The notes under the pieces were generated by a model. It was given only the letters and a program-made list of their open reading frames with translations, did not search any database and was not told the DNA's origin. 64,000 nt of DNA from Parietaria judaica (lineage: Eukaryota > Streptophyta > Magnoliopsida > Rosales > Urticaceae). A program made the position numbers and the translations under genes. The stretch lies in assembly GCA_954871525.1 (NCBI GenBank), contig OX940870.1, forward strand, positions 3,565,501-3,629,500, given 5' to 3'. Shown piece by piece: positions 49,590 through 59,870 of the stretch (its first letter is position 1; each line of letters starts with the position of its first letter).

Positions 49590-50266
49590 CTAAACATACA
49601 AAAAAATTAATATTACTTAATACCACCACTGCTCTATTGTTGTAATTTAATTTAACATGCTAACCTTGTTATGCTCGGGAATTAACTTTCGAGACTTTAG
49701 CCACCGCGAATGAGTTCACCCAAAATAATTAAATCTGAAATCCAATATATAGAAGACAACATTAGTGCAAATACATATACATAAAATGAAATCGATGTAT
49801 AAACATATATATAATAAACATCAGTTCATAATGAACATCACTTCTTATAATAACTTTTAAGTCATTCGGTAATCATCATATACATTATGGTGATAAATAA
49901 AACAAACACAAGATGAAGAACACGCACAAAGATGGAGGCTCCAAACCCTAGACTCAACCCCTCTTCACTTTTGAGAGAGATTGAATTAATTACGGATTTC
50001 ATAAATCTCTCATTCAAGAAGAAGACCCAATTATAGCTAGGCCACAAAACAATCGACACTAACAACTTGCTGATATTAAGGCTGAATATAAAATTGCAGA
50101 ATTAATTAATAATTAAGAAAATTATTAACTATCCTAATAAAACGTAATCAAGCAAATAATTGCCTTATTTATCTGGCTCATAAGGCATATGTAACAGAAG
50201 CATCAAGAAAGTTAAGGCATTAAAAAAATACCGGATGTGTTAAGAAACTACCATATTTAATTCAAA

Positions 50267-51430
50267 TTAGAGTTCGTCATCATCAGAAAGTTCAACGCAA
50301 TGCCCCTCCGTTTCGCTATCGCTATCGCTATCGCTATCGACATGTTCACTATCTTCTTCTTCATCGTCACACTCAGACAAACCTTCATCTTCGGATTCTT
50401 CTTCGTCGTCGTCAACAATTGTTGTAGAGCTACTGGCGAGTAATTGATCAATATTGTGAACTTCAGTCGGATTAACATCACGACGATTATGTTGGAGGTT
50501 ATCGATCTCGGGAAGTTCTACCCATAACTCCAATCCAGAAGAATTAACTTCTTGCAAAATCGATATATCGCTAGTTGTCTCGGAATCGTCAGCTTCCCTT
50601 TCTGCAAAATCATACACATTCCTTGGAATATAATCATTAACAAGCCTCCAATCATTCCCATTTTTTCCATCTTGAAGATAATATATCAGCTTAGCCTGAG
50701 ACGCAAGTATGAAAGGATCATCCTGATAGCGCTCTTCCTTGACATTCACACTGGTAAAAATTGGATCCTTCTTGATCCTGCGTGTGTTGAACCATTTACA
50801 CTTGAATAATAAAACGCTGCAGGACTTCAAGTAAGACAGTTCATATATCTATTCCAATACTTCATAATATTTGGTTCCGTCCTCACTTGGAACCATTATA
50901 CCACTATTCTGGGTCTTCAATTTCACATCACGAGATTCAACAACATATTTAACCCCATTCATAATCACCCCCGGATAAGAGTATGCGGTGGAACTTGATT
51001 TGTTGGCAAGAGCATATAATTCATCAGAAACCTCCGAAGGCGACGACTCTTTCAATCTATTGATCTACATAAATTAATCTGTTAAAACTAATACATTATT
51101 TCAACTTAATATTTTTGATACACCACATTGTATACTTACTTTATTTTTGAACCAATCGGAAAACTCAGCTTCTTGTTTCTGATGAAGATTAGAACCACCA
51201 TGCGTTGTCAACTCATTCATGTGGATGCTAAATATAAAATGATAGTTAATTGCTAAAGTCGGACACATCTAGACTAATAACCAGAAGAAAGAAAAAAAGA
51301 TGTAAATACTTACTCAAGGTACTCCTCGATTTCTGAAGAATTATTCAAGATGAACCACTCCGCTTTTGCTTTCAATGGACCACGATCTTCTTTAACAGAA
51401 TTGAGCGGGGAAAGCTCGCGCCACTTTTAC
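50267..51430 (-). pseudogene. CACTA DUF4216-type gene remnant, core transposase missing
   Basis: Exons: about 51314-51426 (WRELSPLNSVKEDRGPLKAK, AEWFILNNSSEIEEYLE), 51140-51227 (HMNELTTHGGSNLHQKQEAE, FSDWFKNK) and 50267-51064. The last reads SSSTAYSYPGVIMNGVKYVV and then VLE, a TAG stop at 50849-50851, and IYELSYLKSCSVLLFKCKWF, a DUF4216 signature. It continues RQ-poor sequence to a very acidic tail ending VELSDDDEL. This domain normally follows the TNP2 transposase and DUF4218 in plant CACTA proteins. Neither is seen upstream, where an unrelated hAT-like remnant begins at 51647. The acidic tail contains a CGATAG hexamer repeat coding Asp-Ser pairs (about 50316-50340). Confidence 0.75.
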
Positions 51431-51646
51431 ACGCTAAATATAAAATATTAGCATTTAATAATAATAAGTAAATAAATGATACAATAGAAATAGAAAATAA
51501 TATAAATATAAGAATCATTAATAATTCATTCAATTTAATGTTATACTAAATATTATTAGGGGTGAAAATTTACTAAATTAGATCTTACTAAATATTCAGA
51601 TGTTTAATAAGTCATATATTGTTTAATGTTCGTTAAAAGTTAAAAC

Positions 51647-51860
51647 CAAGGTTCAACTTACCGAACTTTCCGATAAATCTGTTACCGTTTTTGACGGATT
51701 AATCGATAGCTTACCGATTAACCGACAGAAAACCTATAATACTGTACCTTACCGATTACCGATATTTTTCGATGATTATCGACGGATTATCGATACTTTT
51801 CGACGAAAAATTTATAAAATATTTTTATAATATCATACCTCAAATTCAAAACATATGTAG
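51647..51860. mobile_element. Half copy of the 33050-33833 hAT-like element
   Basis: It starts CAAGGTTCAACTTACCGA and follows the first 200 bases of the 33050 element closely (shared GACGGATTAATCGATAGCTT, CGATGATTATCGACGGATTA and ATAATATCATACC). The CAAGGTT start is a better terminus than the CATGGTT at 33050. The other end of the element is not recognisable, so it is truncated or rearranged. Confidence 0.65.
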
Positions 51861-52146
51861 ATACGTAAAGTCATACACACGCATACAATTCCATCAAAAA
51901 GCTCAAATCTAAAAGACTAATAACATAGTCTAACAGGTCTCAACTATCAAATACATAGTCTAATATAGTAATATCTCAAACTCAAACACATAATAGAAAG
52001 AAAGATAATGGATAGAAATAATACTCAACAGTCAAATCGCAAAAATAGGTACTTTTACCGCAAAAAACAAATTAAATTCCACCAAAATCCCACATTATTG
52101 TAGGAATAAATATTTTATGAAAGCTGGCAGCAAGAAAAATCAGTAG

Positions 52147-52461
52147 ATTACCGAGAAATCACGAGCAGATAAACTTGAGGACTTTTGCCGCAATTATGAC
52201 GAAAACCGAACTATTGTCAAATCTGCAAATAAATTACCCCAAAAAATCATATAAAGATTTAAAAAAATATTTAATAAACGAAAAGACCCAAAAAAATGAG
52301 TACATTACCTAAAAAATCACGAAAGATAAACTTCAAACACTTTCGCCGCAATTATGACGAAAACCGAAATACCTTCAAATCTGCAAATAAACTACACGAA
52401 AAAATTACATTAATATTTCAAAAAATATTTAATAAAGGAAAACACCCAAAAAAATATGTAG
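52147..52461. repeat. 157-bp tandem duplication inside the CACTA element
   Basis: Two consecutive units each start ATTACC (52147 and 52304), share CCGCAATTATGACGAAAACC and TCAAATCTGCAAATAAA, and end with AAAAAAATATTTAATAAA. A third ATTACC at 52462 begins the flank. Confidence 0.8.
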
Positions 52462-53234
52462 ATTACCTCACAAATTAGTTAAGAGATACTAATAGCTCTT
52501 GGGATCTTGGAATATGTTAATTTTTCACTAGTACGAATTACTTAACTTATGTTTATACCATTCAATTTAGATTTAATTATTTAATAATTTAAAGTTCTAC
52601 TACCTAAATACATAAAACACGTGATTTCAAATTTTTACTATCTTTCGGAGTATGAAATACCTTATAGAGTTCGATTTCATAACATGTATCACTACCAAAA
52701 TCTTTAAAGACAAAAAATTTAACAACTTTAGGAAAATAAAACAAATAACTACGTTTTTAGAAATAGTAGTAGTTTCAACTCATTCGAGTTCGATACATTC
52801 AAATTTTGAATTATAATGTTAAATCATAATATTAATGCTATTGATTGTTATTCAAAATTTTCAAAAGTTATTGATCGTTATGACGTTAAACGTGGAACAA
52901 TCATAAAAGGTTTACTTAACAATTACTCTGTCATTTATAGTAAAAGTTATTCTTCAAAACAACTAAACTTTAGATCGGTATGTTTAACAATGAATATATA
53001 GTACAATATGAAGTTAAGAACATTAGGTATGAAATTGAATTGATTATAAGTCCATCAATATTACACATTTATAAATTTAAACACCAATCAGTTGTTAAAA
53101 TGCAACTTATCAATTTATAATATGATAGTTAGATATTCACACTAAATAATAAATTACTTTTACACCATATTATAAGAAAAGTTAACATGCTATATATTTT
53201 ATTTGACTAGAAAAAGGAAAACATATTTCTAGAT
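52462..53234. other. AT-rich, non-coding part of CACTA element
   Basis: No gene is recognised. 52995-53130 has a relative at 47510-47640. Confidence 0.5.
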
Positions 53235-54124
53235 TTCACCGGCGCGTTTTGTCAAAAGAGCCGGTAAAACATATATTTTGTTTATTATTTCCCGGCGCTT
53301 GTCTACCAAAAAGTGGCACAATCAACAACAAAACTCGCGGTAGACATTTTTTTTTTCAATTTTTCCCGGCGCAAAACTAGAAAGCGCCGGTAAAACCTTT
53401 GGAAAAATTATATTAAGAATTAAATAAATCCTCAGTTAATTTATTAATTATGACGCATTATATATAGCGGCGCTTGTTGTAAAAAAAAGTCGGTAAAATA
53501 ATACTTTCGCCGACCTAATGTAAGCGCCGGCGAAGAATGAGGCTTTTACCGGCACATGTCAAAAAAACACCGGGAAAAATAAAAATTTGCCGGCATTTTT
53601 AAGGGCAATGGCCGGTAGAAGAATGCTTTCGCCGACCTAAGGTAAGCGCCGGTGAAGAGTGAGGCTTTTACCGGCACAAGTCAAGAAAACACCGGAAAAA
53701 ATAAAAATTCACCGGCATTTTTAAGCGCGATGGCCGGTAAAAGAATGCTTTCGCCGACCTAAAGTAAGCGCCGGTGAAGAATGAGGCTTTTACCGGCACA
53801 TGTCGAGAAAAAACCGGAAAAAATAAAAATTCACCGGCGTCTTTAAGCGCGATGGCCGGTAAAAGATACTTTCACCGGCGTTTCATTTGCGTCGGTAAAT
53901 AATTAGGCCTTTGCCGGTGCATTCTATAAAAGCGCCGGAAAACAAGTAACATTCACCGGCGTTTTTACGAAAAAAGCCGGTAAAATAGTCTTTCGCCGGC
54001 GCAATTGTAATGCCGATAAAGAACATGGGTTTTGCCGGCTCATATCACAATAACGCCGGTAAAAGCTTAAGATTCACCGGCTGTTTTAAGAAATGCGCCG
54101 GCAAAAACCTAATTTCTTGTAGTG
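53235..54124. repeat. CACTA right subterminal repeat array
   Basis: Dense TTCACCGGCG, AGCGCCGGTGAAGA and GGCTTTTACCGGCAC units occur in both orientations. A higher-order period of about 120 bp repeats roughly three times between 53500 and 53870 (AAGCGCCGG(T/C)GAAGAATGAGG ... GATGGCCGGTAAAAGA). Confidence 0.85.
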
Positions 54125-54472
54125 TATGTAAAAATTCACGATAGAGACTTAACAACTTTTTTAATTATATTCAGAATAAGAAAATTTTATCATTACAAAT
54201 TTTATTACTAAAATATAAGGATTATAACTATTTATTGTAGTATTTTGCCTCAAATAAGATGATAAATTACGTTTTTTTTAAAGTACATTTTTGTTATTGT
54301 TAAGAATCAATCATGTATCTTTCCAATAGGAAAACCTTAAAATCAAGACAACAACCAAAGCTACTACATACTCATTCTATTACTTCATTATTATTAATTT
54401 TAAACTTGTTTTTACGCGCCGTTTCGAGTTGGTGCCCGAACATACAGTCGCTTCTACGTAGCTCCGCCCATG

Positions 54473-55360
54473 ATTGAACTATAGAATATTCTAATAATTT
54501 TCTTTCAAGCTCAATATATAAAGATTTATATTTATTGTCTTTATATTTATTATATTTTACACCGTAGAAACTACTCGTTTTAGAACTCTGTTTTATTCTC
54601 TAATGCATTGTTAGGTTCTCACTGTAGTCTTTCATTAATTTAGACAAAAAATGCTCAAAGTTTTTACTATGAATTCTCGTAAATACATGTATAAAATTTC
54701 AAATCTAAATAAATATATCATCGTTAAAAACAGGGACGGAACTACAGTGTGCGATTGCTGTCAGGTGCCCCCACTTGATTCAGGTTTATTATTTCCTATG
54801 TATTAATATTTTTCTGATAATTTTAATACAATTATTTACATATTGATTAATGTAGATTGAGATAGGATCGCACCCTGGTCCAGTGGCTGTCCTGTTGCCA
54901 TTCTTAAAATTCATTTTAGATTGATATTATTTCCCGTCTTCTCTCGTGGAATTTTCCGGCTCCGCCATTGATTGATAAAATATTTTAATTGCGCAAAGCT
55001 GGCAGGGCATAAAAATCAAAAACAAGAACTGGGGGTAGTATGGTTTAGTGTGCAAAGTTGAGGGCACGATATGCCAAAATGTAAAAATCGGAGGGGGCTC
55101 TTTTGATAATAAACAAACTTGAGTGGGGGTATAAAAAAAACACTAGTATTCAAAGTTGAGAGCGCCTGGAGCCAATTTCCGTTTCTCTTAAACTTTACTT
55201 TTCTTGTCGTTTATAGCTGTTTCGTTAACTGGGACCCACTACATGCAAAGCTGAGTAGGCCACCGATTCCTGCACTAATCATAAGCCTTATGTCACTCAC
55301 AACAGAATCTTCCCCACCTTTGTCCACGTCACTCTCACCCATATTTATTTATCATTATTA
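54473..55360. other. Intergenic DNA with transposon debris
   Basis: It contains the small element at 54731-54970. No gene is recognised; the frame at 55119-55406 runs through low-complexity sequence. Confidence 0.4.
54731..54970. mobile_element. Small hAT-like element, GGCGGA termini (candidate)
   Basis: It starts CAGGGACGGAACTACAG and ends CCGGCTCCGCCATTG, roughly inverted and akin to the elements at 2470 and 43384. No matching octamers flank it. Confidence 0.45.
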
Positions 55361-55626
55361 TTTTTTCCCTACTTTTATATTTACTCAACTCTCTGCAATT
55401 TATTAATTTCTTGCAATTAAATTTTAAAAAAATATCCCAATATTACATTTTTTTGTTACAGCCATATTTCCTTTTATGATTTTCATTGAATTTTTTTTTC
55501 CCTACTTTTATTTTTACTCAACTCTCTGCAATTTAATAATTTATTGCAATTAAATAAAAAAAATGTCCCAATATTACATGTTTTTTTGTTACAGCCATAT
55601 TTCCTTTTATGATTTCCATTGAATTA
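55361..55626. repeat. 133-bp tandem duplication
   Basis: Two head-to-tail copies (55361-55493 and 55494-55626) share TTTTACTCAACTCTCTGCAA, CAATATTACAT, TTTTTTGTTACAGCCATATT and TCCTTTTATGATTT. They differ at few positions, so the duplication is fairly recent. It lies downstream of the FLZ gene. Confidence 0.85.
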
Positions 55627-55972
55627 ATCTGGCGTTATCGTGACAGTCCAAGTCCAGGTTGGCACTCGTACGATAACGCAACAACAAGAAGAAGAAGAAA
55701 CAGAAGATCTCTTCCGTAGCCACTAGAATCCAACTGAACAATGATGAAGAAGATGATGATGATGATGATGAACCAGAGACCATAGATTTTCTGAGTACTA
55801 TACGAAAATAAATAATGGGTTTATATATATAAATAATAGATCTGCATTTTTTTCTTCTTCAATGCTATGAAGCAATGGAAGAAGCTACAAACATGCATCA
55901 AAATTTGCCCATTTTACATCACCAATCCATACGATGACCTATATATACATACCCCATCACATATGTAGATGA

Positions 55973-56009
<37 letters not shown>

Positions 56010-56098
56010 CTCTAAGCAATTACCCCTCCTCCCAAGCTCCCAATCCAGACCTAATATTAACTAGCTCGCTGTCGTCCGATCGGGATTCGCCGCCGGGG
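55627..56098 (-). other. Probable 3' UTR and downstream region of the FLZ gene
   Basis: There is no coding content on the minus strand. It contains a TA microsatellite at 55976-56003, a GATGAT tract at 55753-55771 and a small inverted repeat GCGTTATCGT (55632-55641) / ACGATAACGC (55670-55679). Confidence 0.4.
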
Positions 56099-56650
56099 CT
56101 ACATCGCAGCGACGGTCTCGCCACTGGCGGCGGCTCCCGACGACGCGGTCGCCTCCTTCTTCGAGGCCACCGAGCACTTCTCGAGCCGCTCGTCCTGGTT
56201 CATCTGCTGCTGCCTGCACTCTAGGCTGCAAAACGCAGTGTCGCCCCTGCACAGAGACGAGTTCGAACTTCAATTTGAGAATCTCCAGCTAATTCAACAT
56301 ATAGATATAGTCATATCATATATATATAGATATACACACCTGTACATGTAGATGTCGCGGCTGGGGACGAGGCGGCGCTTGCAGAGGCCGCAGGATCTCA
56401 AGAAGTGAGAGGCTTCGGCGGCGAAATCGGCGGAGCTTCGCCGGTGAGGAGCGCGCGGCGAGGGAGCAGCGGCGGCGGCAGCGGCGTAGTACCGTTGATC
56501 CAAGCCCTGGGGATAGCGATCGGACGGCTGAGAGCAAGAGTGGGCCATGGCCATGACGACATCATCGTCGCCGGGGCTGACGTCGAAGGTGATCTCCGAC
56601 AAGCTCGTCGTCCTCTTCATCGGCGGTCGCGGCCTCTTCCCGAGCAACAT
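56099..56650 (-). CDS. FCS-like zinc finger (FLZ, formerly DUF581) protein
   Basis: Exons 56340-56650 and 56099-56246 join across a GT-AG intron to give 459 nt, 152 aa. The FLZ domain spans residues 82-125 (SHFLRSCGLCKRRLVPSRDI, YMYRGDTAFCSLECRQQQMN, QDE). Zinc-ligand cysteines at 87, 90, 110 and 114 (C-x2-C-x19-C-x3-C) include the family's Phe-Cys-Ser at 109-111, and the intron falls inside the domain. The N terminus (LLGKRPRPPMKRTTSLSEIT) is also conserved in small FLZ proteins. An alanine run (residues 56-62) lies between. Known family role: FLZ proteins bind SnRK1 kinase subunits and act as adaptors in energy and stress signalling. The specific orthologue is not assigned. The Ala/Gly/Ser-rich tail after residue 130 is variable in the family. 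Confidence 0.92.
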
Positions 56651-56840
56651 ACTGTGGACTCGCGCGCAGGAGATTCTTCTCCCTGGAATCTAGAGAGAGA
56701 GAGAGGAGGGGAGGAGAGAGAAGGGGTTGTGTGGGAATGGGGAGTGGGGCTGATAAAGGAGAGCCAGAGACCCGGGAGTGAATCTGGGCCGTTGATTCAA
56801 CGACGGGGGTTGGTCGCTCTCGCCACGTCAGCAGTAACGT
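56651..56840 (-). promoter_or_regulatory. FLZ gene 5' UTR and proximal promoter
   Basis: On the coding strand this is CT-rich (CTCTCTCTCTCTA just upstream, from 56704 down), a pattern common in plant leaders. An ACGT-core word TGACGTGG (minus strand, 56830-56823) resembles an ABRE or G-box-like site, fitting stress or energy control. No TATA box was pinned down. Confidence 0.45.
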
Positions 56841-58170
56841 TTAATTAATTAGCAGTATAAATGGTTAAAATAATAGGAGCATTATTGCGATAATGCCGAG
56901 AAAATAATTAAATAAATAAAGGAAATCCAACGAAAGCTGAGCCATTTTATGAATTTGGTCCGTGTTCCCCTTTCGCATTACGTACTCTGACATTTTATTA
57001 GTTTAGTGTCGATTAATTAAATATATATAATATATATATATATATATATAGAAATTTCAATAAATATGCTCGGTGAAGTAACACTATAGAGTTACGGGAG
57101 CTTCAAAAAATAACATTTCATACTTCTATAAAAAATAACAGTTAATTTCTCATAATATTAAAAAATAAAGTTTTTAGGATAATTCATACCGTAAATCTCA
57201 AGCCCTTGGGCACGTGTTTTAAGACCCCTAAGACGATTGAAACTGTTAATTTTTAAATAAGAAAATTTCGGAGTTATTTTTAGTTAATAGTGAAGTACAA
57301 TAAAGAGTTTTTTTTTTTAGTTTTTTTCTTTAAAATATTAGTATAAATTTACACGATAAATTTTACTCGGTTATACTCAGTATATTTATTATATTTTTTA
57401 TTTTTATTTCTGTAATTTATAATGATTTTATTTTGTCTGAACAAAATAGATTTTCTATCAAATAACCGTTGTCATAAAACAAAAATTATATTTTTGATAA
57501 GTACTCTTTAAAGAATAAACAAATTCTCGCAATCAATCTTACTGCCCAATCACGAAGACGATTTATTAATGCTTGTTTTAGCTTTGTTTCCTTATTTGTT
57601 GTCTCTTTTGTTGTTTATTTCTTTTATTGTTTTTTAGACTCCTTTCTTAAGAGCTGGAAAAAAATTGTTGAATAAATAGAAACTTTCGAGCTCTCTAGCT
57701 TGTTCATCGATTCGTTATTGCACGGGAAGATGTCTTGATATATTAATTATATGGAGTTTAGGCACGAATTGCTTTCCGACCATGGTTGAATCGGGAAATG
57801 CTATGGGGATATCAATAAATTATGTGTCTTAAGAAAGTCTATTCCATATGGCGGCTCGTTTATCGTTTGGGGAAGCTTTTGGTCAAAGATGAGATAATGC
57901 TCAAACTTGAGGCTCAAACTAGAGAGGGACGTGAAATGCTGGTAAATATATTATTTTTTTTGGAGAAAACAAACGTTTTAATGAGGCGGGAGGAAGCAAC
58001 AATGAGTTTGTTAGAAGTGTTGCAATATTGGAGACATTGTTGGTGGATTCGAAATGATTAGATCTTGGTACAATTCTTACTGAAGCTCAAGTGGGAGAGA
58101 AACTTAGAGGCAAGATTAAAGACATTAGGCACTGCAACGAAGAGCTTGAGGATGTGAAGACGGTGGAGAT
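56841..58170. other. Intergenic DNA, unrecognised frames
   Basis: A TA microsatellite lies at 57021-57050. From 57700 to 58170 there are short plant-like coding-looking stretches (58-79 codons), but I recognise no family. The region may be decayed retrotransposon sequence leading into the RNase H-like remnant. Confidence 0.35.
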
Positions 58171-58179
58171 TCGGCATGA

Positions 58180-58375
58180 GGTGACAAGGTGGTTGAAGCC
58201 GAGTATAAGGGTTGTTAAATCAACCTGAACGCAACGTTCTCAATTGTCGGAGCGGCAATGAGGATAATGGCTTGGAGTACTAAGGGAGTATGCAAGTGGA
58301 CATGGAAGAACAAAGTCATTGCTCAATCAGTTATCGAACCTGAACTTCTCAGTGGGTTTCTATCCATTTTACTTG
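58180..58375 (+). pseudogene. Possible retrotransposon RNase H-like remnant
   Basis: The plus strand reads VTRWLKPSIRVVKS and, after a one-base frame change, INLNATFSIVGAAMRIMAWS and KNKVIAQSVIEPELLS. This resembles the W-x-P-x-x-x-x-K-(I/V)-N-x-(D/N)-A-x-F start of LINE RNase H-like domains. The match is weak and the frame is broken. Confidence 0.35.
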
Positions 58376-58419
58376 CTAAATTTTGTAATTTGCAGAATAT
58401 ATGTATTACGGGGAATAAT

Positions 58420-59065
58420 TGTTGAGATTAAAAATTCACCTCCGCAGTCACGGAATTACGGCTGGATGTAAATATGAGTTTAGTTTCCCTCAGAGGTCGG
58501 GTCTTTCCGTTAAAGCTATATCACGTTAAAAGAGACGAGTGCTTAAGAAAATGAGTCGGTGATTTTTGTGATGGGCTTCAACGTCGAAGACTTTGCGTGA
58601 GTATTCATAGTGAAAATTGTGATCCTTTGTACATGGGTCTTAGACCTCTATTTATAATGAACTAAATAATTCGAATCAACCCTCATAAATGGACTGTTAC
58701 AATTGTGTTTGATTTTCTCATAATGATATGGCTGTAACCATAGGCGTAATCATCGTCGTTAATCCGATGGGGCGTCGCTTGCGTCTTGTTGATTGCTCCA
58801 ATCTCGCCTTTTGCCTTCGTCGTCTACATTTTAGGCCTCGTTGACGAGAGTGTGTCTCGTCGTCGACCTAAAACGTCGCTCCCTCTGTTTATCAGCGACC
58901 GACTTCATCGACATGATTTCATCGATGAAGTTGTATATTGGGATGCTTCCTTGCTGGTGAAGATCCTCGTCGCGTCCCTTCATCGATGTCCTCCTTGTAA
59001 CTTGTTTGACCAGGCCTTCTTTGACTTTGTCAATTGAGCTTATTCGGATATTGGGCTTTTGTAGT
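58420..59065 (-). repeat. LTR-like GC-richer island (solo LTR candidate)
   Basis: On the minus strand there is a good TATA box, TATAAATAGAGG (58646-58657), and the sequence ends GGAGGTGAATTTTTAATC then TCAACA at 58420. It has many TCGTCG/CATCGATG words and GC content above its flanks. The upper boundary is not defined and no target duplication is proven. Confidence 0.4.
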
Positions 59066-59379
59066 CATAATAATGTAAATTGTCGTAGACGAAATCGTAC
59101 ATATGGCGAGTCTTGTCAATGATAAAGATTGTCCAAACTGGTCTTTGATCTCTCTTTTCGAATAGATAATCACTTCTGCTAGAGAATTTGAGAGTTTTTG
59201 CTACAGAGTTTGAGAGTTGTAATTTCACTTGGATTCGTAAACAAGTTTACCAAAGTTCATACTCTTTGTCAATGGAACCGTATGTACGATGGAGAATTTT
59301 GTACTTTTAAGAAGTTTTTGCCCCTTGTGTGTGGGATGCTTAGTTAGTCGATACTATTGGAGAATAAAGAACCTTCTTA

Positions 59380-59432
<53 letters not shown>

Positions 59433-59870
59433 CAGATGGTGAAAATCATCCTGGTGGATTGGTACTAATTTGGCAATGACCTATCATATTTATCTTATGA
59501 TTGCTTGATATGAGGGACACCTTTACATTGTTAAGAAATTAGGTAAAATAAAAAATCTGAAGCATTAAAACTAGAAAGTTACTATATAAAAATCAGTAAA
59601 TCACCATTCAGGCTTGTATATACTATATATATCAGTAAATGCTCGTCTGGTGTATTAATTAATTATTTAAATGCTAACCGAAATTATACGCGATATTGGA
59701 TAAAATGTTTCAAATTTTTGTAAATGTATTGATTAATATAATACTGCGACTTATACCATAGACTCAGATTTTGATATCGTATCGTATTAAATTTTAATAT
59801 ATTTTGGCCGATTATAGAAGTATACTTACTGCATATATTAAAGGTCGATAAGTTTTTTTAGATATATATG
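59066..59870. other. Intergenic DNA with long TA microsatellite
   Basis: No gene is recognised. It contains the TA repeat at 59382-59431. Confidence 0.5.
59382..59431. repeat. (TA)n microsatellite, about 25 units
   Basis: Uninterrupted alternating AT/TA spans about 50 bases. Confidence 0.95.

Larger units (their letters stand above)
43968..54124 (-). mobile_element. CACTA (En/Spm) transposon, 10,157 bp
   Basis: Left terminus CACTACAAGAAAATAGG at 43968 and right terminus CCTAATTTCTTGTAGTG ending 54124 are inverted repeats (complement of the right: CACTACAAGAAATTAGG). A 3-bp target duplication TAT is present at 43965-43967 and 54125-54127. Both ends carry arrays of short CCGGCG-type subterminal repeats. 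The recognisable genes all lie on the minus strand: a DUF4216-type remnant, an in-frame TnpA-like gene and a broken second TnpA-like gene. No TNP2 (TnpD) catalytic region is seen, so the element is probably non-autonomous now. Near-perfect termini suggest fairly recent movement. Confidence 0.92.
43384..54472. mobile_element. hAT-like element B, split by a CACTA transposon
   Basis: The left part 43384-43967 and right part 54125-54472 align in order with the two halves of element A (2470-3260). Shared words include ATATAAAGTC, GATGAATTAAAG, TATTTTGCCTCAAATAAGATG, TTTTTACGCGCCGTTT and TAGCTCCGCCC. Termini are TGTGCGCGGAGCCA at 43384 and GTAGCTCCGCCCATG ending 54472. Element B also contains a GC-rich insert at 43440-43605 that is absent from A. 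No matching outer target duplication was found, so the exact ends are approximate. Confidence 0.7.

Noticed and set aside
55741..55785. Short plus-strand frame of Met-rich codons (ATGATGAAGAAGATGATG)
   Set aside because: It is a GAT microsatellite translation of 14 codons in the 3' region of the minus-strand FLZ gene.
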